Shown here: positions 34,588-48,500 of the stretch, piece after piece
Layout of the letters: each line of letters opens with the position of its first letter
Position numbering within the stretch: the first letter of the stretch is position 1
NCBI GenBank assembly: GCA_026874595.1
Contig: CM049320.1
Coordinates: 33,264,214 to 33,328,213 of the forward strand
Direction of reading: 5' to 3'
From: Sipunculus nudus
Taxonomy: Eukaryota > Annelida > Sipuncula > Golfingiida > Sipunculidae
Length of the DNA stretch: 64,000 nt
The notes under the pieces: generated by a model
Told to the model about the DNA's origin: nothing
Database searches by the model: none
What the model saw: only the letters and a program-made list of their open reading frames with translations
Position numbers and translations under genes: made by a program

Positions 34588-37500
34588 ATGATGATCTTCA
34601 TTTTCCGGAATACAACACTTTTTATTCTCGCAGGTTTGTATATATTCTGTGTTTTTTTAACTCTTTCATGTTATAATAGAAATATTTTATAGCTGCTGCT
34701 GAAAAGTACTACTGGACATTAAAACAGCGTTTATTTACTAGATGATTTGTAAACGGTTCGTTGTTAATCATATAAGTTAAAAATATGGAGAAAGTAGTAC
34801 CATGTCTTTGAGATCTGTTGCTCTGTTGAAAAATTATTAATATGTTTCATAACGTTTGAAGTAAAAATTTATAAGAAATACTTAATTTGGGGAAACAATG
34901 ATTTTGTATTACTTGATATAATTTTTCACTTGATATATTTATATCACCTTTCACTTTCAAATTGCATAAGTGTATAACTCGCCAAATGGCTTAACTCGTC
35001 ACTAGCTTTTGACTCGTCGTGTCGACGCTTAGAACATACTATTTGCTGGGTTCATATGTCCGTTTAGTATTTACAGATCATCATTATTTGAACAGAACAC
35101 ATTCAAAGAGGTGCTTTCACAACCAGATTGTAAGGTGTTTTTACCTCAGTAAACTAACATTTTGCTTACATTTTGTTAACAGTTGGGGCAACGATGGTGT
35201 CTTCAGCAGAGAGACAACACATATATAACATTTACCGTGATACGGAAATTGATGGGGAACCAAATGAGATCGTGACAATAAGAAATAACTACCTGGATGT
35301 GCTTGCAGTGCTTCCACAATACTCCGGCATAACTGCATATCCGAATGGAACATATTTCATGCATGGAAGAGCAAAAAAGGCTGGGATGAAAGCATCTCTT
35401 GTCGGGGCCACATCATATAATTGTCTAACGAGTAAGCATCTTAACATCTTTACATAATGAAGTTATTAAGTGAATTGGGCTTCACACGGGAATGCCACAA
35501 TCTTCAAAATATTCTCATTAGACAGTTGATATTTCATCAATCCGAAAATATCCGTCGGATTAATAAGAGAAATGTTTTGTATCATCGCAGAATGGGTGAA
35601 TAGAATATTGTAACATGTATGTTATGGTTGAATGGAATATTGTAATATTTATACCCTACAGTTGCTTTGACAAATATTCATTTGTTGTATAGTAATTTCA
35701 AACGAACATAGAAGGAAGAAGTGTATACATTTAAGCTATGAAACCATTGACAAATTAATGGGAAATTACATAACACGACCTGTCAACATTAAACAGGCAT
35801 TACATTATTTTTTATCCGTTTCCATGATGAAAAGGGAAACATTTCATTTTCATTGAAAAAATATCTAAAATGTAAAATTAATGCTCCTTTTAATCAGCAG
35901 CAATCGTCGAAAAATTTCTTGATGCACAACTTTTAGTAAACAATGAAGTTTTGTAAAAACCATGAGTAAGGTGTAAGCAGTAGAATCTCCGTAAAATCGA
36001 TCAATCGTTAACTGTAAATTTGTACAAGTGACACATTTTTCAAATGACAGTGAGCTGTAAAATTTGAAAGTGTGACTGATCAAATTTGTTTTAAGCGAGA
36101 GAATATTAGTTAAATCCCCTTCGCACACTCGAAAGAGGACTTGTTGAATTTATATTTACGATACGCTTTTCTTTATATCAAATGGCTGAGTGAATACTGT
36201 CAAATGAACCTTGTGTTAAAGAGCTATTGCTGAGGCGCAATGTCTGTAGACGTACCATCTTTAAAATTTAATACCGGGTACACGTGACCTATCCAATTTA
36301 ATAATTCACTGTTTAGTATTGATGGCATGTTTTTTACCTTTTCTTTTATAGGAGACATGTCTGATGATCATCCATTAATGATTTAATTTGGCGGAAGGTT
36401 ATTTATATTTAATCTGGTGTTTCGCTTCTTCATTCAAGGGTGTCCATCAGGTTTTGAGTATATCAAAGATGACATACAGTCGAATCTGACGGAGGGTTAT
36501 TATTCTACCTGCTACCACGTTGATCTCCAGGAGAGGACACATACACAAAATATGGCTTATTGCAAATCTCTTAAAGCTCTCGCGGTATCCATAGAGACAG
36601 AAGATGAACAGACACACTTGCAAGACATAGTGGAATCAAAGCCTGCATATCAGCTGCTCAGTAAGTTTACATAAAAATGAATACTGAATTTTGATTGACA
36701 AAGTCTGCATGGGTCATATAACAAAATTTATGCAAATATAAAATAAGTGAATAGACACAAAAAGTAGATACTACAGTGCCCGGTAACATTCAGAGTGTGA
36801 CTTAAACTAATGGGTGATAAAAATACAGTAAATGTAGGCCTGTGGACACCCTACTGGAGCGTACATCTCGTGTAACGGAGAGTTTTCGGGACGAAAAATA
36901 TTTTTTTCTTAATTATTTTAAGAACCTCTTCGGGCGGTATTCAGGACAAGGGACACTTGTTGTCCGTCAAATAGTTAAAATCATTCCCGCGAACGGACAT
37001 TATCGGAATTACCGGTTTTAGTATAAATACGTACGGTGTATCTGCATATATGTTCTTCTTCCGATAGATTATATAAACACTTTAAATACTTACTATTTAG
37101 AAAGGTAGCAATTGCAACAAAACACCAATGTTCGCTCTATTTACCCCCGCCAATCTGCAATTTGTGACTTAAATATTAAATTTAAATTATTATTCACCGC
37201 AGTGTGCAAAAAGTGACAGTATTTGCGGGGTGTGCATAATGCCTATTTGCGGGGTGTGCATAATGCCGAACTTTCACTTATGCAACATTGTTGCCCTGAC
37301 TTTGGGCCACGTTTATCTTCCGAAGGCCGGGAACCGAGGATAATAACGTTATTGCGTTGTCAGGTGTTTAAACATATTGACGGTCACGGGTCATGACCTC
37401 TCGCCGGGGAACTCGGCTTGGCTTCAGATCAAAGGTGATCAAAAACGTTATTTATTTACCTGTTTGATCACTGATGCGGTAATTAGGTCACGGCTCAGAA

Positions 37501-39413
37501 TAATTAATTCTACTTTCTTCCAAGCTGTTGACGTGTCAGTCCCTTCAAGGAAGCATTTTCATCTATTGACGGAAACTTGACTTATTGCCCCGTTGTGAAC
37601 CAATCACAAACAAACGCCCCCTGAATATGAGTCACATTGACCAATCATAAGGGGCGTAAAATATCGCATCTTTATTCGTCTTTATTTATTCTTTAACTTC
37701 GCGATCGCGAGGCATGTTAACATAACCATGAATAAGAACTTTAAAGGAGATGTCAGAAATCCTTTTATAAAATCTATGATTATTTCAATATCAGGAGAAA
37801 AGAGAGTAATTAAAAATTTTGTCAGACATATAGGACATGCGTCAAGACAACAAACGGCATATTTTCGAGTATGTCCTGCCGCTTTCGGTCAATATGAAAT
37901 ATTCCATGTCTTCTCCAACATATAACGATCTGATCGGCTCAAATAAAATTCGCGTGACAGCCTCATAAATTTTAAGAAATGAACAAATGGAAAATGTCGT
38001 AATAAAATTTATTCATATATAATATTATACGTTGCACCTAGGGATACAGGAATAAAAATGTTTTTCATGTATGACCCGAAATCCTCTCGGGCGGACACCC
38101 CACTTTAACAGACAAATCCTTTGGTCCCCGTGACTATCCGCTCCAGAGGGGTTTCACTGTTTAAGCTTACAGACATCCTCTATCTTACTTCGTACATCCA
38201 ACGGTTTGCTGTGATAAATTGGTAAAGAATTAAAAAAAAATCATACATACTCTGCATTATCAAAGTAAAACCGTACTCATGTTAGTGGTGCAAAAACATT
38301 TATATACCGAACCAAAGGTTCGGGAGAGTAAAGGTTCTCAATTAGGGCCACGCGGTTGCCAGTTCCTCATAAAGGCTACCCTGTGGTCATATCAGATTGG
38401 TCTAAAATATTTCTCACAAACAATGTAAAACCATTACATTATCAAATATATTATTGCGAAAGTATTTTAATTATTTGCCTGGCAGCCGAATTCGATTTAA
38501 CCAGAAGTTAAATTTGACAGCCTGATGGGCGTCAATATTCTGCAATATCCCAGCAAAAGAATCCAATGCACTGTGGCGGCCATAATGTTTTTTTAGTTGT
38601 GTCTGCAATCCGACAGGACTGGAGCTCCCAAAGGCACCAATCACCCCTATGAATTTGAGAAAGATCAAACATATTCTCGTTGAGATATTGCGCTTGAAAG
38701 AAAATCTCCAATGTGCTCTGGTGTCCATACTAAAATTCGACAGTTTTGTAATTCGACAGGTCTTGAGCTCTCATGGGCACCGATTGTCCCTATTTATTTG
38801 AGAAAGATCAAATGTATTCAAATGTTGAGAAATCGTCACTGACATTTGGACGCTGTGACATATGGACGGACGGACGGACGAGCCGATCATTATAGGGCAC
38901 CGCTTTTCAATAACTTATTTCCATTTGAGACATTTGTTAATATGAAACGAACGGAAAATGTAATTATTATTGCCATGTATAGAATGTGAAAAAGTATAAA
39001 ATGTGCATTGTCTCTTTTTCGAGATGGGAACTTAGTAGATGTTTCACTGAACCGTTTGGCAAATAAAAGTGATAGGCTTTTAACATGACTCATCAGCTTA
39101 TTGTATTCCAAATAATTCGAGTGACTGGTCAGTGTGCTACTTGTGATACAGAGAGTCGACTAAAAAGTGGTTGAACAAGTCATTCAGCCTTATTTTAATT
39201 GTACTCTGCTTCTGTTCGGGAGATCAAAACAAATGACCACTACGAATCTCTGTGACGAGAAACCAGTCACCTGATGATCACAAAATGGGTAAACACAGTT
39301 ATACTCTCTGGCGTGAAACTCAGATGGGTAAGACACACTGACGTGTTTTAACTGCAGTATATAGCTCTACGTCAGTCGTATAGAGCACTCTAACGCTTCT
39401 ACTAGGTCTATCA

Positions 39414-39469
<56 letters not shown>

Positions 39470-40346
39470 AAACAAATTTGAATGTGTGCATTGGTAAATT
39501 GAAGGCACGAGTTTTTACTGAATTACCATATAAAGATACTTCAGTAAACCCAAGGCAGACCAGAGTTTATACTTTGATCCTGACAAGGTAAAACAGAAAA
39601 TTAAGCTTAAAATTCACTCCGCATAAATCTATCCAATCATTCACTCGATAGATAATTACAATTTGATGCAGGCGAAAGAAACCACAAAAAGACTGTCACT
39701 TTGTCACTTCACATTTTTATAGATAAGGCATTCTGGATTTGTTTTGCAGAGCGGTTTCATAAAATATTCGTTTCTCGAGGGATGACATTTACTTATTTTA
39801 TGTTAACCTCCACTGAAGACATGAAGAACAAATCCTCTCAGTTGTAATAAATATATTGAAGAAAGGTGTTGCTATTCTTTTTATGACTATAGTGTTCAAA
39901 CTGTTCACAATTAAGCATCAACCATACTATAAAGATGTTCTTGTTAAATGCGATGTGGTACATGCACTGCTAAATATGAAATAGGAGCAGGATATATGCA
40001 CTTTTATATACTTGAAAATGTCTAATCGTAATGTTTGGATTACATCCATACCTTTATTCCATTAACCTGATTTGGTTAATTATTAAATTAAATTATTTAT
40101 ATACTCATGTCTTTGCAAGCATTCCAGAAAAGGCGGTATTGGTTGTCTGGTAAAGAAGACAAGACGACGAAGTGGAAATGGCTTACAACTGGTGTTGAAT
40201 TCAGTTACACTCACTGGCGGGACCGCTATCCAAAGAACCGTGGAACGGACTGCGCAGTGTTCACACTGAGGCAGAACTACACTTGGCAGAGTATTCCATG
40301 TGATTATCCTGCCCATAGCATATGTGAAATCAAGGCTATGTGCTAA
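34588..40346 (+). CDS. Secreted C-type-lectin-like protein, copy C (intact)
   Basis: Four exons, all phase 1: 34588-34633 (leader MMIFIFRNTTLFILA, donor GTTTGT; start chosen as the first of two adjacent ATGs), 35183-35431 (N-terminal module), 36439-36660 (CTLD part 1, CPSGFEYI...CYHV...AYCKSL...SIETEDEQTHLQ) and 40120-40346 (CTLD part 2, YWLSGKED, KWKWLTTG, YTHW, DCAVF, SICEIK, stop). They sum to 744 bases, 247 aa. The module has PQYSGITAYPNGTY with a sequon. The CTLD lacks the usual EPN/QPD and WND calcium motifs (DRYPKN and WQS instead), so calcium-dependent sugar binding is doubtful. Gly-Lys-Glu replaces the Gly-Cys-Glu of copies B and F. The last intron is swollen by repeats (36.8-38.9 kb). 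Likely extracellular; binding partner unknown. Confidence 0.85.
36838..38165. mobile_element. Candidate DNA element in the last intron of lectin C
   Basis: ACCCTACTGGAGCG at 36848 is mirrored by CGCTCCAGAGGGGT at 38139 (12 of 14 as inverted repeats), close to CTGTGGA and TTTCACTGT ends. The inside is GC-richer than the flanks and has a direct repeat of ATTTGCGGGGTGTGCATAAT (37221 and 37244). The sister intron in copy D (55436-56701) lacks this block, consistent with an insertion. The 65-codon frame at 37728 is not recognised. Confidence 0.4.
38460..38890. repeat. Dispersed repeat with internal duplication
   Basis: Two related roughly 80-base units, 38611-38690 and 38753-38835, share CGACAGG...GAGCTC...GGCACC and TGAGAAAGATCAAA. 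They are followed by GACGGACGGACGAGC and ATTATAGGGCACC, a string familiar from dispersed mollusc repeats (general impression, unsearched). It is intronic in lectin C and absent from the copy D intron. Confidence 0.5.
39416..39466. repeat. (TA)n microsatellite
   Basis: TA run in the last intron of lectin C. Confidence 0.95.
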
Positions 40347-42829
40347 TAAAAAAAAAAACATGGCCAAAACACTCTGAAACTAAGGGAAATTGCTAATTGA
40401 AAAAGCACTGTATACTAGCATGGCCATAGCTCTGTGAAATAAAGGCAATTTGCTATTTGTAAAAAATAGCGTGAACTAGAAGATTTGCAACCCATACAAC
40501 ATGAACCAAGGCATTAAATTTTCCAGTACAGCTTTCCATGTAATTTTCATACATGTGTCTCCTTTCAAGGCACATATATGACCTGTGACTGAATATTAAT
40601 CATCAGTGTAACTTGTATTTGTGGTGGATCTAAATGTGTCGGACGAGAGGGTAGTTTTGCAAGTATGAAAAAAATGTTTTTGATTTAATCTCTCCTTGTG
40701 AAAACAATTGAAAATTATCAGAAAAGCACAAAAGTGTTCCTTTGTATATTTAGTTGTGAGATCATTTACACATGGATATTCAATGATTATGAAACCGCAG
40801 CAGTCCGTGCGCATTGCCGAAATATGGCAGACGAATGAACAGATTCGGGACCTGGAGTGTAATAAATGAGTTGAAAATAAACTAACGGTATTTTGAATGT
40901 ATCATTTTTAGTAATTGCACTGTGGTAATGATAGTTTGAGAAGTGAATATATTTGTTACGTTTAGACATGGAAATCAAACATACTCTCTGTTAAACATAC
41001 GTGGCAGTTGTGTCATGGTTGATACACGAATCAGGAACGCAGGCATCAAGAGCTATACTACTTAAAAAAATCATACATCCCTAAAACACTTAAAAAACCG
41101 GCAGATTTCTTCCATTTTATTTTTCATGTAACATAATGCATACTTTACAGCAGTAAGAACAACTTGTCAAAAAAAGTTCTATATTATATTCAACAGGTAA
41201 GTTCAACTCATTCCATGTTCTAACTATCAACTAAAAATTAAGTGAAATAAAGGCACCTAGAACCTTGAGCAATGTGCAAAAAATATCCTAATATTCGTCG
41301 TTATGGCTCTTTTCATTGAACTTTCCACATTTCATAAAGAGTTTGTGTTCTCAGAATGTAACATTGAAAAGAGACCGTTTCCCACTTGGAAGAAAAATTA
41401 TGAACATTTTATCCCAAATGAACAAGGTTTATACAAGAGTTTGCAATTTGTTTTACACTTGAAAAAATTACAGAAATGTTTATTAACTGCGAGTTTAGGA
41501 TTTTTGTACCAATGTTAACATATATGTAAAACCTCAGTATTCAGAGTTCCCAATGATTAATAGAATTGAGTAATTAACATATTACTGTTTTCTTGTTGTC
41601 AGAAGCCACTAAGCTTAAGCTATGCTACAGAATGACACCAACATCGTTACCAGTTGCTCAGAAGAAACTACCGCGAGTCTGTTTTAGTGTGTCAACAACG
41701 ATGCCTGTATAATAATTATTGTTAAAATGGAGACATTTCCTCTTTGGCTTTTATAACTGCTTCCATCATTTCAAATGTAATCTTTACTCTTGCCATTTAA
41801 GAAAAAAACATCATAGGACTGATGGAATAATACAATTTCATGTGACATATATATCGCCGGTTACACGTTTGAGTGCCAACTGACAGTTGCTATGTGGTAA
41901 GCAGGCGTGGGCCACTGGAGGTTTGCAAACACGTAAATTATATTGGTACATTGCAAAATAATTGTAGATGTTTTAAAGTTCTCTATGATAAGTTTTCTAT
42001 GACATACAGAAATACTTTAATATCTCCTACTGGAGCATTCCCTGCCCGAAGGGATAAGGGTTCCGTATCACGTACATATCATATGACAGCTGTGATTTCC
42101 ACTCTCCCTTTGCAGATTCCTGCTACGACTACTCTACTGCAACTATACTGCCTACCCCTCGTCATTTGTGTGTGTGTACGGGGGGGGGGGGGGGGGACAA
42201 GTAGCTGCTTTATGCGACTACGAATCACAGGGGCTATCTGACCGGCCGCTGTGATCCCCACTCCCTGGTGGCAGATTCACTGGTTTGTAATTTTCTCCTA
42301 TTCTTTATATCTTCTGTAATTTACAAAACTTTTGATGGTGAAATATTTCCGAAGGGAGAAACTGGAGTGTGTAAACTAATAACTTGGAATATAATAATAC
42401 TGTATTGCATATCAACTATTAAGATTCGACATAACCCTTTTCTTTATTGAAACCTGATAATCATCTGACTATACTCTGTTCCATTAGCCTCTGCCCACCT
42501 GATTATGAGAGATAGTTTTCTTAAAAGTTTACATTTTCCAATAATTTCCTAGAAAGCTACATATGGAAGTGATGGCCTAATATTAGAATTAAGAATTTCA
42601 CAAAAATCTCAAGTTTATGTTTACCAACTTATATTTACTCTTTACAATGATCTGAAGGGCCTGTTGTGTCTATTCATCTTTCTTATTGCTAGTCATATAT
42701 TTTTATAGTGTTTATATATTTTTATCATCCAATCAGCAGCTGTCAACTGAATGTTTTTGCATGTCACCAATAACCTTGACCGCCATAAGTGATTTTGATA
42801 TTTTGAAAAATGTACTGATTTTGACTGAT
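40347..42829. other. Intergenic, no gene seen
   Basis: Downstream of lectin C. Just after the stop is TAATAAAAAAAAAAAA, which could serve polyadenylation. A G homopolymer lies at 42180-42197. ORFs of 70-120 codons here have no recognisable content. Confidence 0.4.
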
Positions 42830-44324
42830 TTCTCATATTCAAACAAAATTCTGTTTCTTTAATAACGTGTAAAGTATATGCTCATTTTCCTTGTTGCCAA
42901 TCAGTACCTTAGATATTTTACCCTACATTACCATTTTCTCCTCTCAAAATGTAACTTATAAAACTTTAATAGCAGAAAATGTGTATATCAAAGGACGGAA
43001 CGGACTATTGTGTATTATATTTCCATTAACATTATTAAGGCTTACGACATGATTACTCAAAACAAAATGTCCTAACACGATAAAATAAATGGATCAAATC
43101 TGTGCCAAGTATTTATCTATATTATTTTGTGCCTTCAATATTAAATTACTTGAAATGTGGTGGACGAGAAACATATCTGTGTGAATAAATTTGAAAGTAT
43201 ATCACATGTAGGAATATGAATCGAACATTTATATGTATGACTCTATATTAGGTCATGTTAACTTAAAGACAATGTATTCACTGGTCTGGTTTTATTTTAT
43301 GATTTATCATACGGGTAAATAATGTTAAACGTGACTGTGTTTAAAAGCACAATCGGCTTATATATATCAAACATTCAAAAGGGATTCTACTCGTCTGCAA
43401 AAAAGGATAATCTGATGAACGTTTGTTAACACACCTTTGGGGTTTCTTTTTAAATAGACGCCTGATGGTCAGAGAACATTTTGAACAAATAGAAGAACAA
43501 GGAAAAGTATTGAAGTTGAAGGAATGTAGTAGTGTTAGCATATACTGAATTAGTTCGTGATTGTGTTTTCATTTATTTGTATTATTATATGGTATAAAAT
43601 GCACGAGATGAAGTCATTTGGAAATAGTCAACATACTTATATGGTTACTGGATCACCCGTACCCTACTGTGTTGATAGGGACGCAGACAAAGTGCTTAAT
43701 AAGGCAATGCATAAAATAAATTTATTAATGTACTTGAATACATGAATACATGAAAAGTTATGGCAGATTAAAGGTTAATAGAATAAATCTTATAAACTGG
43801 TATAGAAGTGTAAGGTTTAACCATAAGTGTAAACATCGTATTTTAACTGCAACAGCAACCCCCATCCGCCTCATCTACATCGTGCAGGGAACAGAAATCA
43901 GGCTTTCGCATTATTATATTTCACTGCTTCCATTTTGATTCTGATATTTTGCTCATCTGAGGGCCTCTGGCTGATGCATCACTTCTTGTTTTGGCTTATA
44001 GTGATCACCGTTCTGAAAGTTTGGCACATTTTCAGTGATTGGTGCTAAAACGGTTATCCAGAGAAATGGGAAAACAAGAAGTTATGTAACACCTACATCA
44101 CCACAGGTAGATTCTGGTGGGTAAATATTAAATGATTCTATATGTTTATATAAGTTTCGTGGGAAACATTCACATTGGCATGAGCCATGCGGTACTGTTA
44201 GTTTTGATTATGTATGAACTTGTAACTGGAAGTTATCAAAAGCTGCTCACACAGAACAGGACCCCGTGGTTCCAGAAAACGGCCATCGCTAATATCACAC
44301 AATAAGATACTGTTGCTTCCACAA

Positions 44325-44740
44325 GACACAACTTCTCTCAAACAATTCGACACCACTGCTGTCACAAAACGGGACACTGCTGCTGTCACAGAACGAGACA
44401 CTGCGTATCTCACACATCAGAACACTACCTGTCGCACACAACGAGGTACTGCTGCTCTCAGACAACGGGACACTCTTGCTATCACATATCCCAACGCTTT
44501 CACACCAAGGAATATTGTCGCTCTCACTCAAGGAACACTGTTGCTCTCTGACAGACATTACTGGTTTTATTCAAAGTGACACTGTGGCTCTCACACAAAG
44601 TGACATTGCTGTTCTCATACGGTGGAATATCACTGTTTTAACACGACGGAATGTCCCTTCTCTCACACAATGTGACGCTTCTGCTTCAACACAAAGGAAT
44701 AATTTATTTGCTCTTACACAATTGCATCCTGCTGATCTTA
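44325..44740. repeat. 24-bp minisatellite, about 15 units
   Basis: Degenerate 24-base units of the type GACACTGCTGCTGTCACAGA followed by ACGG. Because 24 is a multiple of three, both strands stay open: the plus strand reads eight-residue units such as DTAAVTER, the minus strand units such as CDSSSVPF. No start context, splice sites or neighbouring coding exons support a protein. It sits in unit 2 between two matching anchors of the segmental duplication and has no equivalent in unit 1. Confidence 0.7.
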
Positions 44741-45552
44741 CAATTATATTTGGCGACATACTACCGGATTATATAGTAATATTATATTATATATTACAAT
44801 GGTTAATGTTATATTAGATTTTGTCATACTGAATAAATTAAAGGGGATAATTTTCATCATTTCATTATTTTTGTCAACGAAAAAATCTCGTTATCTTCAG
44901 ACCTTGGTTGATTAGTCTAACTTTAGTGCTGTGTAGGCAAGAGTTTTGTCCTTGTTTTGATCTGCACAAATCAGGTATTCTGCTATTAACAACCATTGGT
45001 CCATGCAGTAAACTGAAGACAGCTTTTCCCCACACCAGCGCCATCAGAGCGATTGTATTATCATGCTTAATTTACCTTCACATCGGGTATGTGTTCCTCT
45101 TCCCCTTTTGTCATGTGGTAAATATAGGCGAATGGTATTGTTACATACATAACCCAGATGAATAATTTACACGTAATCAAGATGAATAAATTTCACACGT
45201 TTTAGTCTAGGTAAATTGGTTCTTTATATGATATTTTTGAGATAAACTGTTTCTTTTGCACTTGAAACAAAGATGAGTTAATCATGTTACATACGTTATC
45301 GACATGAAGTAGAACAAATACGCACGTAATACGAATATTTCTAATTTTACACGTGAAATCTAGAATACGTTACTCTCGACATATAGGTAGTGTATTTCTG
45401 TGACACATGTAGTTGATAAGAACTGGTACTGTAATCGTGGTTTATACGGGGTTCCCCTGGGTATCAGTAGCTCAGAGCAACTTAATTGTATTATTGGATA
45501 GAGAGATAAATGGGGCGACAGCTGGCGCGGACTATAAAACGTTGAAGAACTT

Positions 45553-48500
45553 CTAATTTGGCGGCAGTGCTCTGGTCTCATATAAGCTGTAACACAGGTT
45601 TGTACGTAGGCACGATCCCCATCCCATGTCATAGTTTAGGTTGATCACTAGACATCGCTTCCCGTTGCTGTATGTAAACTCACGTCGCCAGTTGGTGTAC
45701 GTAACATCACCGCCGGTGCTCATCCATTTTAACGTCTGAGTTTTCCCGACTTCACAACCGGAGGTTGCATAGCGGCGTGGAGTTGCTGGATATTACATAA
45801 AAAGATTGAATATAATATCATAAACAGTTTAATTCAAAACACACTAAGATACCAATAGCATGGTAAGATATCTGAAGACATCGTTAAATACATAAACATT
45901 TAAAACTGGCCTCCTAAGCCGGCACACAAAAGAAAAGCTGATGCAGTTCTGATTAGGTAATCTTTTTATGAGGAATGTGACCATATTTTTTTTTCAATTT
46001 CTATATCTTAAATTCATTTCAAACTTTTGCACAACAATGTTGCAATATCCTGTTCTGATATTATTGAACGAATTCTTCTTGCATCAAATACTCCTTGGTA
46101 TCCCTACCTTTTATTTTCTTTGTTGTGAGAGTGATCAACATCATGTAACACGTAATTATCATGTGTGGATCTATAATCGTAAATATATGAACGGAAAGAA
46201 AAAGGCAAATATTAAAAAATTTCTTTCAACAAAAAAATTACAAGGCGTTATTTCTTTACATTGATGCATTTCATTGATCAAATAAACAAGTAAAATTATT
46301 TACATATAATTTTTTCTTATAGCAATATCTTACGTTAAACACAAGAGAAAATATACTTACTTGAATTAGGCAATTGGTATAACATGTTGTTCATGATAAC
46401 ATTTTCCAAATGTTGCTGCTCCTCGGCGGTTTCTATAGCAACTAGCTCTCCCCCTAGTGATTGACAGTATGCTGTACTTTGGTTATGGGTCATTCCAACA
46501 GAACCAAATTGATAGCAAGACGGCAGATAGCCATCAGAAGGTGCTGGTTGTCCATTTTCGAATCGATGACGAAACTCGTTAGGGCAAACTGAAGTGATCA
46601 AGATCATATTTACGGGTTTTGTAATAATCCTTATATCAGGTTTATGTAAAAAAAATGGTCATCACCATGAGAAAGTGTATCCTTTTCACGTTATATTTCC
46701 AATAACCAAATTCTTATTCTAAACATTCTAAAAAGAAACGTTTCAACGTATTTCGAGTGTTAATGAAATGCTTGCATGAATACGTGAAAAAAAACCCTTT
46801 TACACAAACAAGAGAATGAGCCGTAACTATCGTCTTCAGTGATCTCGTCAATGAACCAGTATTGAGACCGGAACCCGCCGTGAAAGAATTTTTAATTATT
46901 ATTAGCTCAGCTGACTGCCAGGCATCTGAGCTTAAGCAATCACTCTTTTCCGTCGTCCGTCCGGTCGTCCGGCCGTCTGTCCCTGTTACCCATATTCTTC
47001 CAGCTATGGGGCTCCGAAGTACTCTCAAGAATAATGGAAAATTTGATACAAAAGCTCAACTATCTGAACAACTAATGCATCGATCACCATGATTCTTTGC
47101 ATAGATATCGATCATGGAATGTTACTTCAGTTTCTGTAGACCGATCGCACCACCTGTATTTTTCCGATTGTTAACGATTTTTTACATTCTATTTTCGAGA
47201 CCTTTAAAGATGTGGTCATCTGTTTACAGGACACAAAATGTAACCGCTGCTTCTAGAACCTTCTTACTTGAAAATCAGAGAAATCCATAATGAATCGCTT
47301 TGGAAATATTGAATTAGGCCTCTGTGACATATATTTTTCCGGCTATGGAGCTCCGAAGTACCCCCCCCCCCAGAATGATGGAAAAGTTGATACGCAAGCT
47401 CAAGTACTTGAACAACTAGTGCATTGATCACCAGGATCCTTTGCATGGATATTGTTCATAGAGCGTTTAATCAGTTTCTATGGACAGGTGCACAACCTGT
47501 ATCTTTTTTTTTACAATTTCCCCCCTCTTGTTAGACCATCAAAGATGCAGTCGTCTGTTAACAGGGCACAAATCCTATTGACTGGACTTAATATCTTTCA
47601 ACTTGACATCCTGGAAGGTCCATGAAAAGTCTCTAAGGAAACCTGAAATTAGGTCTCTCTTACCCATACCATTTAAGCTAAGGCACTCAAAAGTGCCCTC
47701 AAAACAATAAAAAGTTTAAAACAAAAGCAGGGCAAAATCATTACCATTGAGCCTTAAATCTTCTAAATTCATATCGAGGGAGGTCCTTAAAAAGTCTCCT
47801 TGTAATTTCGAAATTATAGGTGTCTATATCTCCTATTATCCAACTGATGCGGCATGTTTGAGCACCCCAGAAATAGAGCAAAATACACACTTATTACCAG
47901 ATTCCTCAGAAATGGATGAATGAATTGTCCTAAAATTTAGTGTGCTTATGCGTCTTAATGAACTGAAGCTTACTTTCATGAATGATGGTGCCACCTTCAT
48001 TATCTTAATACGTTTCAAATGCAAGGACATACTGTCATTATGTCAGTCGGCTGATCGTCATGACCCATAGGTAATTTGTTTTACAATGTAACAATTTATG
48101 ATCTTTCCTGTCAAAAGGTCAAGAACACTTGGTGTCTCTTGTCTAAAAGAGGTGTCCCTAGTGTGGTTTAAACGTTTTTGACTGCGATATTTAAAGAAAG
48201 AAAAGGTATGGAAAGTGTTATAAATATAGCGCAGAAAACGTAAGTGTAACGTCGACTTTTTTGTCAAATTTGTAAAAAAGGGTGTGTAAAAACTTGAACT
48301 AACGAGCCTTCACGTCTGAAGTGTAAATTCTCGCATACGTTGTTGCACCAAGATATGACTTCATCGGCAAACCCGCCTCTAGCCGCTTGAACATGGCGTA
48401 TGTCCCATTAGGAAAAGCGGTCACTCCTTTGTACTGAGGAAATTCTCCCAGCACCTGAAGCGCACCAGGAGCGTCGATGTAAACTTCATCAGGGACACCT

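Noticed and set aside
37728-37925. 65-codon plus ORF in the intronic insert
   Set aside because: No recognisable domain and no supporting splice or promoter signals.
39320-39508. Tyr-Ile-repeat ORF
   Set aside because: A translated (TA)n run; the same applies to frames at 58562-58756 and 59313-59606.
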